Positions 7,495 through 13,819 of a DNA stretch of 13,819 nucleotides are shown here, one piece after another (position 1 is the stretch's first letter; each line of letters starts with the position of its first letter). Below the pieces are notes generated by a model. That model was not told the origin of the DNA. It was given only the letters and a program-made list of their open reading frames with translations, and ran no database searches. Source of the DNA: Flavobacteriales bacterium (GTDB lineage: Bacteria; Bacteroidota; Bacteroidia; Flavobacteriales_D; Cryomorphaceae). The DNA lies in assembly GCA_020200995.1 (NCBI GenBank), contig JAIVHQ010000035.1, positions 1-13,819 on the forward strand. The letters run 5' to 3'. A program made the position numbers and the translations under genes.

Positions 7495-8076
7495 TCAATT
7501 CATTTTTGGATCGGCGGGGAAGTGCGCCAGGTTGGCAAATGGCTTCCCCATACCCTTGAGGGCTTCATTCCAAAGGTCGTCTCGTACGGTATCCATTACC
7601 GGAAGGTCGTTTAGATTTCGCACATACCATGAGCGTTCTTTGATTTCGTCGTCGAGTTGGGTTTCGCTCCAACCGCTGTAGCCCACAAAAAATCTCACTT
7701 TGCTGCTGTCGATGGTTTCATTTTCGATGCCTTTGGAAATGATGCCAAAATCGCCGCCTAAGTAGAGGTTGCCCCCGATGTGCATGCTTTCGGGAATCAG
7801 GTCACCCAGGGTGTGGATGTAGTAGAGACTGTTGTTTTCCACCGGGCCTCCAAGGCTGATGCGCCCTGCGGTTTCGGGCAGGTTTTCCAGCAAGTCAGGA
7901 AGGTCAAGTTCAATGTAGCGGTTGAGGACAAACCCGAAAGAGCCTTCGTCATTGTGGTCACAAAGAATAATGATGGTGCGGCTGAAATACGGATCTTCCA
8001 AAAAGGGAGATGCTATCAACAGCCTCCCTTTGAGCGGCGGTAAAATATTGTCAGGATCGAGGTTAAATTTCTTCAA
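7495..8076 (-). CDS. yqgE: YqgE/AlgH family protein, TTG start
   Basis: A 193-residue cytoplasmic protein of the UPF0301 YqgE/AlgH family, whose biochemical role is not settled. Diagnostic stretches are LKGRLLIASPFLEDPYFSRT, SFGFVLNRYIELDLPDLL, ISLGGPVENNSLYYIHTLGD, the LYLGGDFG segment and RFFVGYSGWSETQLDDEI, followed by the C-terminal LWNEALKGMGKPFANLAHFP. The length is normal. The start is TTG at 8076 (MKKFNLDP), because no ATG or GTG is available between it and the conserved LKGRLLIA. A 12-base tandem duplication sits directly upstream and extends the frame upstream as HYIEHYID; this is probably untranslated. It follows the disrupted miaE by 13 bases on the same strand. Confidence 0.92.
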   Translation of the reverse strand: MKKFNLDPDNILPPLKGRLLIASPFLEDPYFSRTIIILCDHNDEGSFGFVLNRYIELDLPDLLENLPETAGRISLGGPVENNSLYYIHTLGDLIPESMHIGGNLYLGGDFGIISKGIENETIDSSKVRFFVGYSGWSETQLDDEIKERSWYVRNLNDLPVMDTVRDDLWNEALKGMGKPFANLAHFPADPKMN

Positions 8077-8077
8077 A

Positions 8078-8101
8078 TCAATGTAATGCTCAATGTAATG
8101 C
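8078..8101 (+). repeat. Perfect 12-base tandem duplication at the miaE/yqgE junction
   Basis: TCAATGTAATGC occurs twice back to back (8078-8089 and 8090-8101). On the coding strand each copy carries a TGA. The miaE stop uses the copy at 8090-8101, and the second copy fills the space before the TTG start of yqgE. It looks like a replication-slippage duplication. Confidence 0.85.
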
Positions 8102-8580
8102 AGGCCTCCAGGTAAGCTTCTCGCAAATCTCTCCTTCTGCCTCGTTTAAGGTTTCCAGCCGAGCGTAGACGTCTTCTTCAGGCCAATAGTTCAGGGCGAA
8201 TTTAACAAAAATGTGACCGTGTTTGGCCTCGGAAATCCAAAGCTTCTTGTAAAACGATTTTATCTCCCGATCTTCGGCTGCATCGGCGATGAGTTTAAAC
8301 CGCTCCGCTCCGCGGCATTCAATGATTGACGCGAGGAGCATGCGGTCCATCAGCCGCTCATCTACACTACTTCTACACGCTCAAGTTCTTCCAGCGCGGT
8401 TTCGATGAGCTCGGGAATAATTTCAGTTTTATCGGGGCATTTCGCGACAAAACTCATGGCCATGGACGATGCTTTGCGCTCACAGTCGGCGTGGTCGCGT
8501 AAAAATTCGTCGAGGTTGTCCAATGCCTGAGTGGCCCATTCGGGAGGTGTGGCGTAGTTGAGATCCAGAGATAGTTTCAC
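8090..8580 (-). pseudogene. miaE: miaE-like tRNA hydroxylase, disrupted by internal deletion and frameshift
   Basis: Two adjacent ORFs in different frames make up the two ends of a tRNA-(ms2io6A)-hydroxylase, a non-haem diiron enzyme that hydroxylates the isopentenyl group at tRNA A37. The N-terminal part (8580-8362, GTG start, 72 residues) holds the DHADCERKASSMA ligand helix and ends EELERVEVV then TAG. The C-terminal part (open from about 8373, ATG at 8350, to 8090) reads VDERLMDRMLLASIIECRGA, then SEAKHGHIF with the second E-x-x-H, and ends in the family-typical WRPALH. Intact proteins have roughly 30-40 more residues between these parts, and the expected His of the first E-x-x-H is missing. 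Both halves are otherwise well preserved, so the damage is recent or a sequence/assembly error. Confidence 0.75.
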
Positions 8581-8597
8581 TGTTTATTTCTTTCCGG

Positions 8598-8605
8598 CAA
8601 ATGTA
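8598..8605 (-). promoter_or_regulatory. TAnnTTTG -7 element for the miaE-yqgE transcript
   Basis: The minus strand reads TACATTTG, a perfect -7 match, ending 17 bases before the GTG start of miaE at 8580. A TTTT lies 20 bases upstream in place of the -33 TTTG. It probably also drives yqgE, because the gap between the two genes is only 13 bases. Confidence 0.55.
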
Positions 8606-8638
8606 AGGAGCACGCAGCGATTGGTAAAATACCGATTT

Positions 8639-8656
8639 GGGGCATGCGGGGCATGC
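8639..8656 (+). repeat. Two tandem copies of GGGGCATGC
   Basis: GGGGCATGC occurs twice back to back (8639-8647, 8648-8656), each containing the palindrome GCATGC. It lies in the divergent intergenic region between miaE and the OsmC-family gene. It might bind a regulator or be a chance duplication. Confidence 0.5.
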
Positions 8657-8738
8657 AATTCACACGTTGAAGGAGATTGAGCAGGACATTAACCGCTTGA
8701 AATATCACGAAATCCGATCAAATCCTTAAATTTACATT

Positions 8739-9161
8739 ATGAAAATGCAGGTAGACATCCGCCGTACCAACGGCGATTTACAATTTAAGGCCGAGAACGA
8801 AATCGGCAGGTCAGTCATGCTCGACGGCGGCGACAGCCGTGAAGGCATGCGTCCCATGGAACTGTTACTTTCTGCGCTTGGATCTTGCGCGGCCTTTGAT
8901 GTGGTGCACATTTTGCAAAAGCAACGGCAACCCCTGGAGGATATTCATGTAAATGTGGTAGGTACCCGGCCTGAGGATGGTGAGCCCAAGCCATTTGACA
9001 GTGTGGAGATGCGCTTCACGCTCACGGGAAGCCTTGATGTTGAAAAAGCCGAGCGCGCTGTGTCGCTGTCAGTTGAAAAGTATTGCTCAGTAGGAGCGAC
9101 CCTGCGCCCCGAAACAGAAGTGACTTACACCGTCGAAATATTGCGAACAACTTCGGCCTAA
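8739..9161 (+). CDS. OsmC/Ohr family protein
   Basis: A 140-residue cytoplasmic protein of the OsmC/Ohr fold. The family uses a cysteine pair to reduce organic hydroperoxides, although many members (YhfA-like) have unknown roles. Seen: MRPMELLLSALGSCAAFDVV with C50, and SVEKYCSVGATLRPETEV with C116, the two positions expected for the redox cysteines. The N-terminal strands (VDIRRTNGDLQFKAENE, VMLDGGDS) and a C-terminal beta strand (VTYTVEIL) complete the domain, and the length is normal. It is a lone gene divergent from miaE. ATG 8739 and ATG 8745 are two codons apart and either could be used. Confidence 0.9.
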   Translation: MKMQVDIRRTNGDLQFKAENEIGRSVMLDGGDSREGMRPMELLLSALGSCAAFDVVHILQKQRQPLEDIHVNVVGTRPEDGEPKPFDSVEMRFTLTGSLDVEKAERAVSLSVEKYCSVGATLRPETEVTYTVEILRTTSA

Positions 9162-9196
9162 AAGCGTAGTTCACTCAGAACATTGAATCCTCCTCT

Positions 9197-10024
9197 ATGG
9201 ACCACGCATTTCTTAACAGCCTTTACCGCCGCAACAAAGATTGCGCCCTTTGCCCTTCAAAAAAGCGAACAGCAGCTTTTCTAGAAAACTTGATAGCCCT
9301 GCTTTTTCCCGATTTCGAGAAGAAGCAGTACGCCGATTTCGACGATTTTCAATCACATATTATTGTTTTAAAAGATGATTTGCGTGAAATCCTTTCCCGC
9401 GATCCCGCCTGGCACCACCGCGATTCAGAAGGTGCTGCCGAGGCTTTCTTTACTGAAATCCCTCGGGTTTACACCCGAATCCGGGAAGATGTGGAGGCCA
9501 TGTATTCCGGCGACCCTGCGGCCCGGTCACATTCGGAGGTGGTACGTTGTTACCCCGGCTTTTACGCCATAGCCGCTTATCGAATTGCTCATGAATTGCT
9601 CAAGCAGGGCGCCGACTTGATACCGCGTATTTTTACGGAAGCTGCTCACAACGTCACCGGTATTGATATACATCCGGGGGCCGTGATCGGTCGCCATTTT
9701 TGTATTGACCACGGCACAGGGGTGGTCATCGGCGAAACCAGCCATATTGGAGAGCATGTGAAAATTTATCAGGGCGTAACCCTCGGCGGATTGAGTGTCG
9801 ACAAAGCTGATGCCCGTAAAAAGCGGCACCCGACCATTGAAGACCATGTGGTTATTTATGCAGGCGCTACCATTTTGGGTGGAGGAACTGTCGTGGGTGC
9901 CCGCTCAATAATCGGCGGCAATGTGTGGCTCACGCGCAGCGTAGCCCCCGACACCAAAGTGTATTACAAGGCTGCGATGACAGACAAAGACGGGGCTACT
10001 GACATCATAGAATTTAAGCAGTGA
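9197..10024 (+). CDS. cysE: Serine O-acetyltransferase
   Basis: A 275-residue enzyme transferring acetyl from acetyl-CoA to serine, the first committed step of cysteine synthesis. An N-terminal helical domain (about 1-150, with FYAIAAYRIAHELL) leads into a left-handed beta-helix of hexapeptide repeats (about 155-250). Catalytic positions are D157 in GIDIHPGA and H172 in IDHGTGVVIGET, matching E. coli D143/H158, followed by IYQGVTLGG and GGNVWLTRSV. The longer N-terminus and the KRHPTIEDHVVIYAGATILG loop fit the Bacteroidota long form. The C-terminal tail after the helix is short (about 25 residues). Its TGA overlaps the ATG of cysM (TGATG), giving translational coupling with the next enzyme in the pathway. 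Confidence 0.95.
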   Translation: MDHAFLNSLYRRNKDCALCPSKKRTAAFLENLIALLFPDFEKKQYADFDDFQSHIIVLKDDLREILSRDPAWHHRDSEGAAEAFFTEIPRVYTRIREDVEAMYSGDPAARSHSEVVRCYPGFYAIAAYRIAHELLKQGADLIPRIFTEAAHNVTGIDIHPGAVIGRHFCIDHGTGVVIGETSHIGEHVKIYQGVTLGGLSVDKADARKKRHPTIEDHVVIYAGATILGGGTVVGARSIIGGNVWLTRSVAPDTKVYYKAAMTDKDGATDIIEFKQ

Positions 10025-10908
10025 TGAAGCTGGTAGACCTGATCGGAAATACGCCACTTGTAGAGATCACGCGACTATGGAAGAATCCGAATGTGCGCAT
10101 CTATGGCAAGTTGGAAGGCCACAATCCGGGTGGCAGTGTGAAAGATCGCGCTGCGTATGGAATGCTCAGCGCGGCCCTCGATCGCGGTGACGTGAAGCCT
10201 GGCGATCGGCTTGTGGAAGCCACCAGCGGAAACACAGGCATTGCGCTCGCCATGATTGCCCGCCTTTTGGGATTGGAGATGACCCTCATTATGCCCGAAA
10301 CTGCCACCGAAGAGCGAAAGCAAACCATGCGTGCCTTTGGCGCCGAGCTCATCCTCACTCCGGGAGAGGGCACCATAGAGTATGCGCGCACCGTGGCCGA
10401 GGAGATGGCCGCGGAAAAAGGATATTTCATCCTGAATCAATTTGCCAATCCCGACAATTGGAAAATGCACTACCGCACCACCGGCCCTGAAATATGGCGC
10501 GATACGAAAGGGGAGGTGACCCACTTTGTATCTTCCATGGGCACCACGGGAACCATTATGGGAGTGTCGCGGTATTTGAAAGAACAAAACAGTGACGTGC
10601 AAATTGTGGGTACGCAACCCACCGAGGGCTCCCGTATTCCAGGCATTCGCAGGTGGTCGCCCGAATTCCTGCCTAAGATTTTTGAAGCCCGTCGCGTGGA
10701 TCAAACCATTGACGTAAGTCAGGATCAAGCCGCGCAAGCTGCGCGAAAACTCGCTTCGGAGGAGGGAATATTCAGCGGGATGAGCAGCGGTGGAGCATTT
10801 ACTGCGGCGCTCAATGTGGCCGAGAAGATTGAAAAAGGCGTCATTGTTTTTATCGTTTGCGATCGCGGCGATCGCTACCTCAGCTCCGACTTGTTTTCAT
10901 TAAAGTGA
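10024..10908 (+). CDS. cysM: Cysteine synthase B (O-acetylserine sulfhydrylase), CysM type
   Basis: A 294-residue PLP enzyme of fold type II that converts O-acetylserine and sulfide (or thiosulfate) to cysteine. Seen: DLIGNTPLVEI, the PLP lysine K40 in NPGGSVKDRAA, substrate loop TSGNTGIAL (67-75), phosphate-binding SSMGTTGTIMG, MSSGGA, and the C-terminal CDRGDRYLSSDLF that marks the CysM branch rather than CysK. ATG at 10024 overlaps the cysE stop; a GTG one codon earlier (10021) is possible. The pair cysE-cysM makes a compact two-step cysteine pathway. Whether the two proteins form a complex is not evident, since the typical Ile-ended SAT tail is absent here (the SAT ends EFKQ). Confidence 0.93.
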   Translation: MKLVDLIGNTPLVEITRLWKNPNVRIYGKLEGHNPGGSVKDRAAYGMLSAALDRGDVKPGDRLVEATSGNTGIALAMIARLLGLEMTLIMPETATEERKQTMRAFGAELILTPGEGTIEYARTVAEEMAAEKGYFILNQFANPDNWKMHYRTTGPEIWRDTKGEVTHFVSSMGTTGTIMGVSRYLKEQNSDVQIVGTQPTEGSRIPGIRRWSPEFLPKIFEARRVDQTIDVSQDQAAQAARKLASEEGIFSGMSSGGAFTAALNVAEKIEKGVIVFIVCDRGDRYLSSDLFSLK

Positions 10909-11073
10909 GGTGGTGCATCCTGATTGGTGCAGTTCACTTTCATTTAATCTTACCGCCAATACTTTTTCCCCGATTACCATCAAGGCAGCGTAAACAGTTT
11001 TGTATTTATAGTTTGCAATCTGTGCCGATTTGATCCGTTCTGCGGCGGCTGAAAAACCGAAGAGACACAGAGG
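10909..11073. other. Intergenic, part of the 510-base gap between cysM and rocD
   Basis: No gene that I can support. The minus-strand frame stays open from 11073 to 10903 without a usable start and without a recognisable domain; it continues in the frame of the small membrane ORF after its TGA. A phrase reading GAGACACAGAGG on the plus strand resembles a low-complexity motif common in environmental genomes. No clear terminator for cysM was found. Confidence 0.5.
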
Positions 11074-11300
11074 TCACTTGTCCAAAACCACATCGGGATT
11101 ATTTTCACCTTTGGATTTGAAGTATTGCTTAAGTTTTGAGAAGTCGTACAAGAGGACTACAATTAGGGCCAGGCACATGACGTAGTACACTTTAAACCGG
11201 ATATTGAAATAGATCAAGCCGGATATCACAGCGCACGTGAGGCAGGAGTATGCGATGTAATAAATCAGCTTAAGCTTTCCCCTGATCTGATCATTTTCAT
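11074..11300 (-). pseudogene. Small two-helix membrane protein ORF, apparently frameshifted near its start
   Basis: A minus-strand frame open from 11325 to the TGA at 11074-11076 encodes KLKLIYYIAYSCLTCAVISG, then a second hydrophobic stretch VYYVMCLALIVVLLYDF and a polar tail ending NNPDVVLDK. This is two membrane helices and a charged C-terminus, unlike random sequence. It has no ATG before the first helix. An ATG at 11300 in another frame (MKMIRSGE...) would join it with one extra G in the GGGG run at 11279-11282, giving about 75 residues. It is thus a frameshifted gene, a sequencing error in the G run, or a gene with an unrecognised start. I do not recognise the family. Confidence 0.35.
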
Positions 11301-11386
11301 GGCAGCGACAGAATCCATAAGGGTTTCATCCCTCAAGCGATGCAGGGCCAAAAAAACCAAAGTACCTGTCTGTATGGTTCGATCTG

Positions 11387-11420
11387 AAAAAAAGCAGCAT
11401 TAACCGCGACAGCCCTGCTT
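11387..11420 (-). terminator. Candidate terminator of rocD
   Basis: On the minus strand, AAGCAG (11420-11415) can pair with CTGCTT (11397-11392) across a 17-base loop, followed by a T-run to 11387. It overlaps the rocD stop codon. The stem is only six bases, so this is a moderate candidate. Confidence 0.4.
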
Positions 11421-12702
11421 ACTTCTTGAACTCCCGCACCGTCCTCACAATAATCTCCACGCAAGCCATCAACTCCTCCTCGGTCATCACCAAAGGCGGG
11501 GCAAAGCGGATGATATTTCCGTGGGTGGGCTTGGCCAGCAGGCCGTTGTCGCGCAGGGCGAGGCAGAGGCGCCAAGCGGTATCGCTGTCCTGGCTGTCGT
11601 TGATCACCACGGCGTTGAGCAGGCCCTTTCCACGCACGAGTCTGAGCAGATCGGTTTCGTCCACCAGCTTTTGCATTTCCTTCCGGAAAATGTCACCGAG
11701 GCGGCGGGCGTTCTGTGTGAGCTTTTCGTCCTTGATCACATCGAGTGCGGCCATGGCCACGCGGCAGGCGAGGGGATTGCCCCCGAATGTGGAGCCGTGC
11801 TGCCCGGGCTTGATCACATCCATCACGTCGTTGTTGGCAAGGGCTGCCGATACGGGGTACACGCCTCCCGACAGGGCCTTTCCCAAAATCAGGATGTCGG
11901 GGCGCACAAAGGTGGCCGGCTGTCGCTCGCAGTGGCCCTGACAGGTGCAGTTTCCGCACACCGCCAGCAGGCTTCCCGTTCTGCCGATACCGGTTTGCAC
12001 CTCGTCGGCGATGAAGAGGATGTTGCGCTCGCGGCACATTTCAGCGGCTTTCGCCAAATATTGTTCGTCGGGGGTGTGCACGCCCGCTTCGCCCTGGATG
12101 GGTTCCACGAGAAATCCCGCCACATCGGGCTGGTCGAGTGCGTGCTCCAATGCACCGAGGTCGTCGTAGTCTACCGTGATAAATCCGCCCGTGTAGGGGC
12201 CGAAGTCATCACGGGCATTGCCGTCACTGCTAAATGATATGATGGTCGTGGTGCGTCCGTGAAAGTTGTTGCCGCACACCACGATTTTGGCTTTGTTCTC
12301 GTCGATGCCCTTCTTTTCATAGGCCCATTTTCGTGTGATCTTGATGGCCGTCTCCACAGCCTCGGCGCCCGAGTTCATGGGCAACACCTTGTCAAAACCG
12401 AAGTATTTTGTGATGTACTCTGCATACTCGCCGAACACCTCGCTGTGAAAAGCCCGCGAAACGAGGGTCAGGGTCTTGGCCTGCTCGGTGAGGGCGCCGA
12501 TGATTTTTGGGTGGCTGTGGCCTTGATTTACGGCAGAGTAAGCCGAGAGGAAGTCGAAATACTTCTTACCTTCCACATCCCACACATACACGCCTTCACC
12601 GCGCTCGAGTACCACCGGCAGGGGGTGGTAGTTGTGGGCGCTGTATTTCTCTTCTCTTTTAATGGCGGCTGATGTGGACTGTTTCGAGCTCAAAGTTTGC
12701 AT
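11419..12702 (-). CDS. rocD: Ornithine aminotransferase
   Basis: A 427-residue PLP enzyme (class III aminotransferase) interconverting ornithine and glutamate semialdehyde in arginine/proline metabolism. Seen: EEKYSAHNYHPLPVVLERGE and YSAVNQGHSHPKI at the N-terminus, NSGAEAVETAIK, the PLP-contacting D in IADEVQTGIGRTG, and the PLP lysine in ILGKALSGGVYPV (K275 from the chosen start). An insert with four cysteines (CGNCTCQGHC, residues 249-258) sits between these two motifs. The chosen start is ATG 12702 (MQTLSSKQ), close to the family N-terminus. An in-frame ATG at 12750 would add 16 residues and would lie at the upstream end of the candidate promoter. It is divergent from the RNA methyltransferase gene. 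Confidence 0.93.
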   Translation of the reverse strand: MQTLSSKQSTSAAIKREEKYSAHNYHPLPVVLERGEGVYVWDVEGKKYFDFLSAYSAVNQGHSHPKIIGALTEQAKTLTLVSRAFHSEVFGEYAEYITKYFGFDKVLPMNSGAEAVETAIKITRKWAYEKKGIDENKAKIVVCGNNFHGRTTTIISFSSDGNARDDFGPYTGGFITVDYDDLGALEHALDQPDVAGFLVEPIQGEAGVHTPDEQYLAKAAEMCRERNILFIADEVQTGIGRTGSLLAVCGNCTCQGHCERQPATFVRPDILILGKALSGGVYPVSAALANNDVMDVIKPGQHGSTFGGNPLACRVAMAALDVIKDEKLTQNARRLGDIFRKEMQKLVDETDLLRLVRGKGLLNAVVINDSQDSDTAWRLCLALRDNGLLAKPTHGNIIRFAPPLVMTEEELMACVEIIVRTVREFKK

Positions 12703-12740
12703 AAAATAGGGTGTGTTGATGGCGGCAGTGTTGCCTCTCA

Positions 12741-12772
12741 CAAAGGTCATTCAAATCTTCATATCGACCAAA
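12741..12772 (-). promoter_or_regulatory. Candidate rocD promoter (-33 TTTG, 20-base spacer, -7)
   Basis: On the minus strand, TTTG (12772-12769) is followed by 20 bases and then GACCTTTG (12748-12741), one mismatch from TAnnTTTG. The -33/-7 spacing is typical of Bacteroidota promoters. The leader to ATG 12702 would be roughly 30 bases, which supports that start over ATG 12750. Confidence 0.45.
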
Positions 12773-12813
12773 TTTCACTTCCTTTGCGGACTGAATTTAA
12801 AGTCATTTAAGCT

Positions 12814-13819
12814 TTGCAAAAAACCAGGATCAAACGCGGCGAGGAGTTGGAGGTTACGATCACTGCCATGGCCTTCGGAGGCAAGGGTATAGCCCGCGTG
12901 GCCCTTGACGGCACCGACATTGTGGCATTCGTGCCCAACACCATCCCCGGCCAAAAGGTGCGGTGCCGTGTAGACAAATCGCGAAAGCGCCACCTCGAGA
13001 CCAAGCTGATGGAAGTGCTCGAGAAGAGTCCCGACGAAACGGAGATTCCCTACCAACGTATTTCGGGGGCACCCTATGCGGCCCTTCCCGTCCCTTTACA
13101 GGAAAAATACAAACGCGAAACGTCGATCGAGTTGATGCGGCGCATCGGTGGGGTCGAGGGTGCCGAAACGCTTTTCGATACCTACGTGTCATCTCCGAGC
13201 CATTGGCATTACCGCAATAAGATGGAGTACGCTTTTGCCGCCATTCGCTACGACATCCACACCGGCGAGGAGCTCGACGAATTCGCTCTCGGCTTCAAGC
13301 ACCGCGGCACCTGGTGGATGGTGGAAAACCTCGACAAAGACAGTGGCCTCTTTGACGCCGGGGTGGAAAACAACCTGCACGCTGTCCGCAAATTTTGCGA
13401 AAGCAGCGGACTGCCGGCCTGGCACGCACCCCGCCGCGAGGGCTTTTTCCGCTACCTCACCGTGCGAAAAAGTTACGCCGACGACGCCCTCCTCTTCAAT
13501 TTCGTGACCACGGAGCACGGCCTCGACACCTTCGACATGGCCGGGTTTATCGATCTGATGAAGAATCTCTTCGGGACACGCCTCGCGGGCATCATCCACA
13601 CCATCAACAACGATACGGGCGACCGCGTGCAGCCGCTCAGCGGCGCGTCCAAATGCATTTACGGAAAGGACCACATCACCGAAGTGCTCCACGGCATCCC
13701 GTTCGATATCAGCATGCAGAGCTTTTTCCAGACCAACCCCAAATGCGCCGAACGCCTCTATTCCAAAGCGCTCGAATACCTCCGCGAAGGGGTGGGAGAT
13801 GCCGCGACGGTGTTTGACC
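12814..13819 (+). CDS. rlmD: RlmD/TrmA-family RNA (uracil-5)-methyltransferase, TTG start, C-terminus cut off
   Basis: The frame is open from TTG 12814 to the right edge (335 codons). It belongs to the SAM-dependent RNA m5U methyltransferases that modify U1939/U747 of 23S rRNA or U54 of tRNA. Residues 6-65 are the TRAM RNA-binding domain (KRGEELEVTITAMAFGGKGI, then FVPNTIPGQKVR). The central part has HYRNKMEYAF, and SMQSFFQTNPKCAERLY precedes the catalytic domain. The window ends at ATVFD, just before the expected LYCGTGT SAM motif, so the catalytic Cys is not visible. An in-frame TAA at 12808-12810 rules out any earlier start, and the next ATG (codon 19) would cut into the TRAM domain, so TTG is the likely start. 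The usual Fe-S cysteines are absent, so the exact target is uncertain. Confidence 0.87.
   Translation, partial: MQKTRIKRGEELEVTITAMAFGGKGIARVALDGTDIVAFVPNTIPGQKVRCRVDKSRKRHLETKLMEVLEKSPDETEIPYQRISGAPYAALPVPLQEKYKRETSIELMRRIGGVEGAETLFDTYVSSPSHWHYRNKMEYAFAAIRYDIHTGEELDEFALGFKHRGTWWMVENLDKDSGLFDAGVENNLHAVRKFCESSGLPAWHAPRREGFFRYLTVRKSYADDALLFNFVTTEHGLDTFDMAGFIDLMKNLFGTRLAGIIHTINNDTGDRVQPLSGASKCIYGKDHITEVLHGIPFDISMQSFFQTNPKCAERLYSKALEYLREGVGDAATVFD

Noticed and set aside
10075..10737. Long minus-strand ORF (220 codons) opposite cysM
   Set aside because: It lies wholly antisense to a clear cysteine synthase and its translation has no recognisable domain; it reflects the codon pattern of cysM.
11062..11075. 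GAGACACAGAGG-like phrase as a dispersed repeat
   Set aside because: Only one copy in the window and no array structure; resemblance to a common low-complexity motif is not enough.
11521..12237. Long plus-strand ORF opposite rocD
   Set aside because: Antisense shadow of a well-supported aminotransferase; no domain features of its own.
13189..13692. Minus-strand ORF (167 codons) opposite rlmD
   Set aside because: Antisense to a clear RNA methyltransferase frame, with no domain signal.

Overview
The window looks like a chromosomal segment of a Bacteroidota bacterium, probably Flavobacteriales-like, with moderately high GC. Three things point there. Several intergenic regions carry the Bacteroidota sigma-factor -7 motif TAnnTTTG (for example 3209-3216, 5904-5911, and 8598-8605 on the minus strand). 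Most genes have no strong Shine-Dalgarno sequence. The gene content (START-like protein, LptF/LptG-type permease, long serine acetyltransferase, ornithine aminotransferase) is typical of that phylum. I see no phage, transposon, CRISPR array or plasmid module. It reads as housekeeping and metabolic chromosome.

Layout. On the minus strand from 3083 down to 1: a START-like protein, an LptF/LptG-type lipopolysaccharide-export permease, and a GT4 glycosyltransferase cut by the left edge. Next is a plus-strand tRNA-Met(CAT) with its own promoter and a strong hairpin terminator. A tightly coupled plus-strand trio follows: a DEDDh exonuclease/GIY-YIG fusion, an NTF2-like lipoprotein and a rhomboid protease, joined by ATGA and TAATG overlaps. 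Then come a class IV aminotransferase and a GreA/GreB-like protein. A nested inverted repeat separates these from a convergent minus-strand pair, a disrupted miaE and yqgE.

Further right, on the plus strand, are an OsmC-family protein and a cysteine-biosynthesis pair: serine acetyltransferase makes O-acetylserine and CysM sulfhydrylates it, with TGATG coupling. A 510-base gap holds only a degraded-looking small membrane ORF. A minus-strand ornithine aminotransferase is followed, divergently, by an RlmD/TrmA-like RNA uridine methyltransferase cut by the right edge just before its SAM motif.

I found no convincing new multi-gene system. The points most worth a second look are the internally deleted miaE, the methyltransferase without the usual Fe-S cysteines, the four-cysteine insert in ornithine aminotransferase, three genes that seem to start with TTG, the nuclease fusion with an unexplained C-terminal region, and the frameshifted small membrane ORF.
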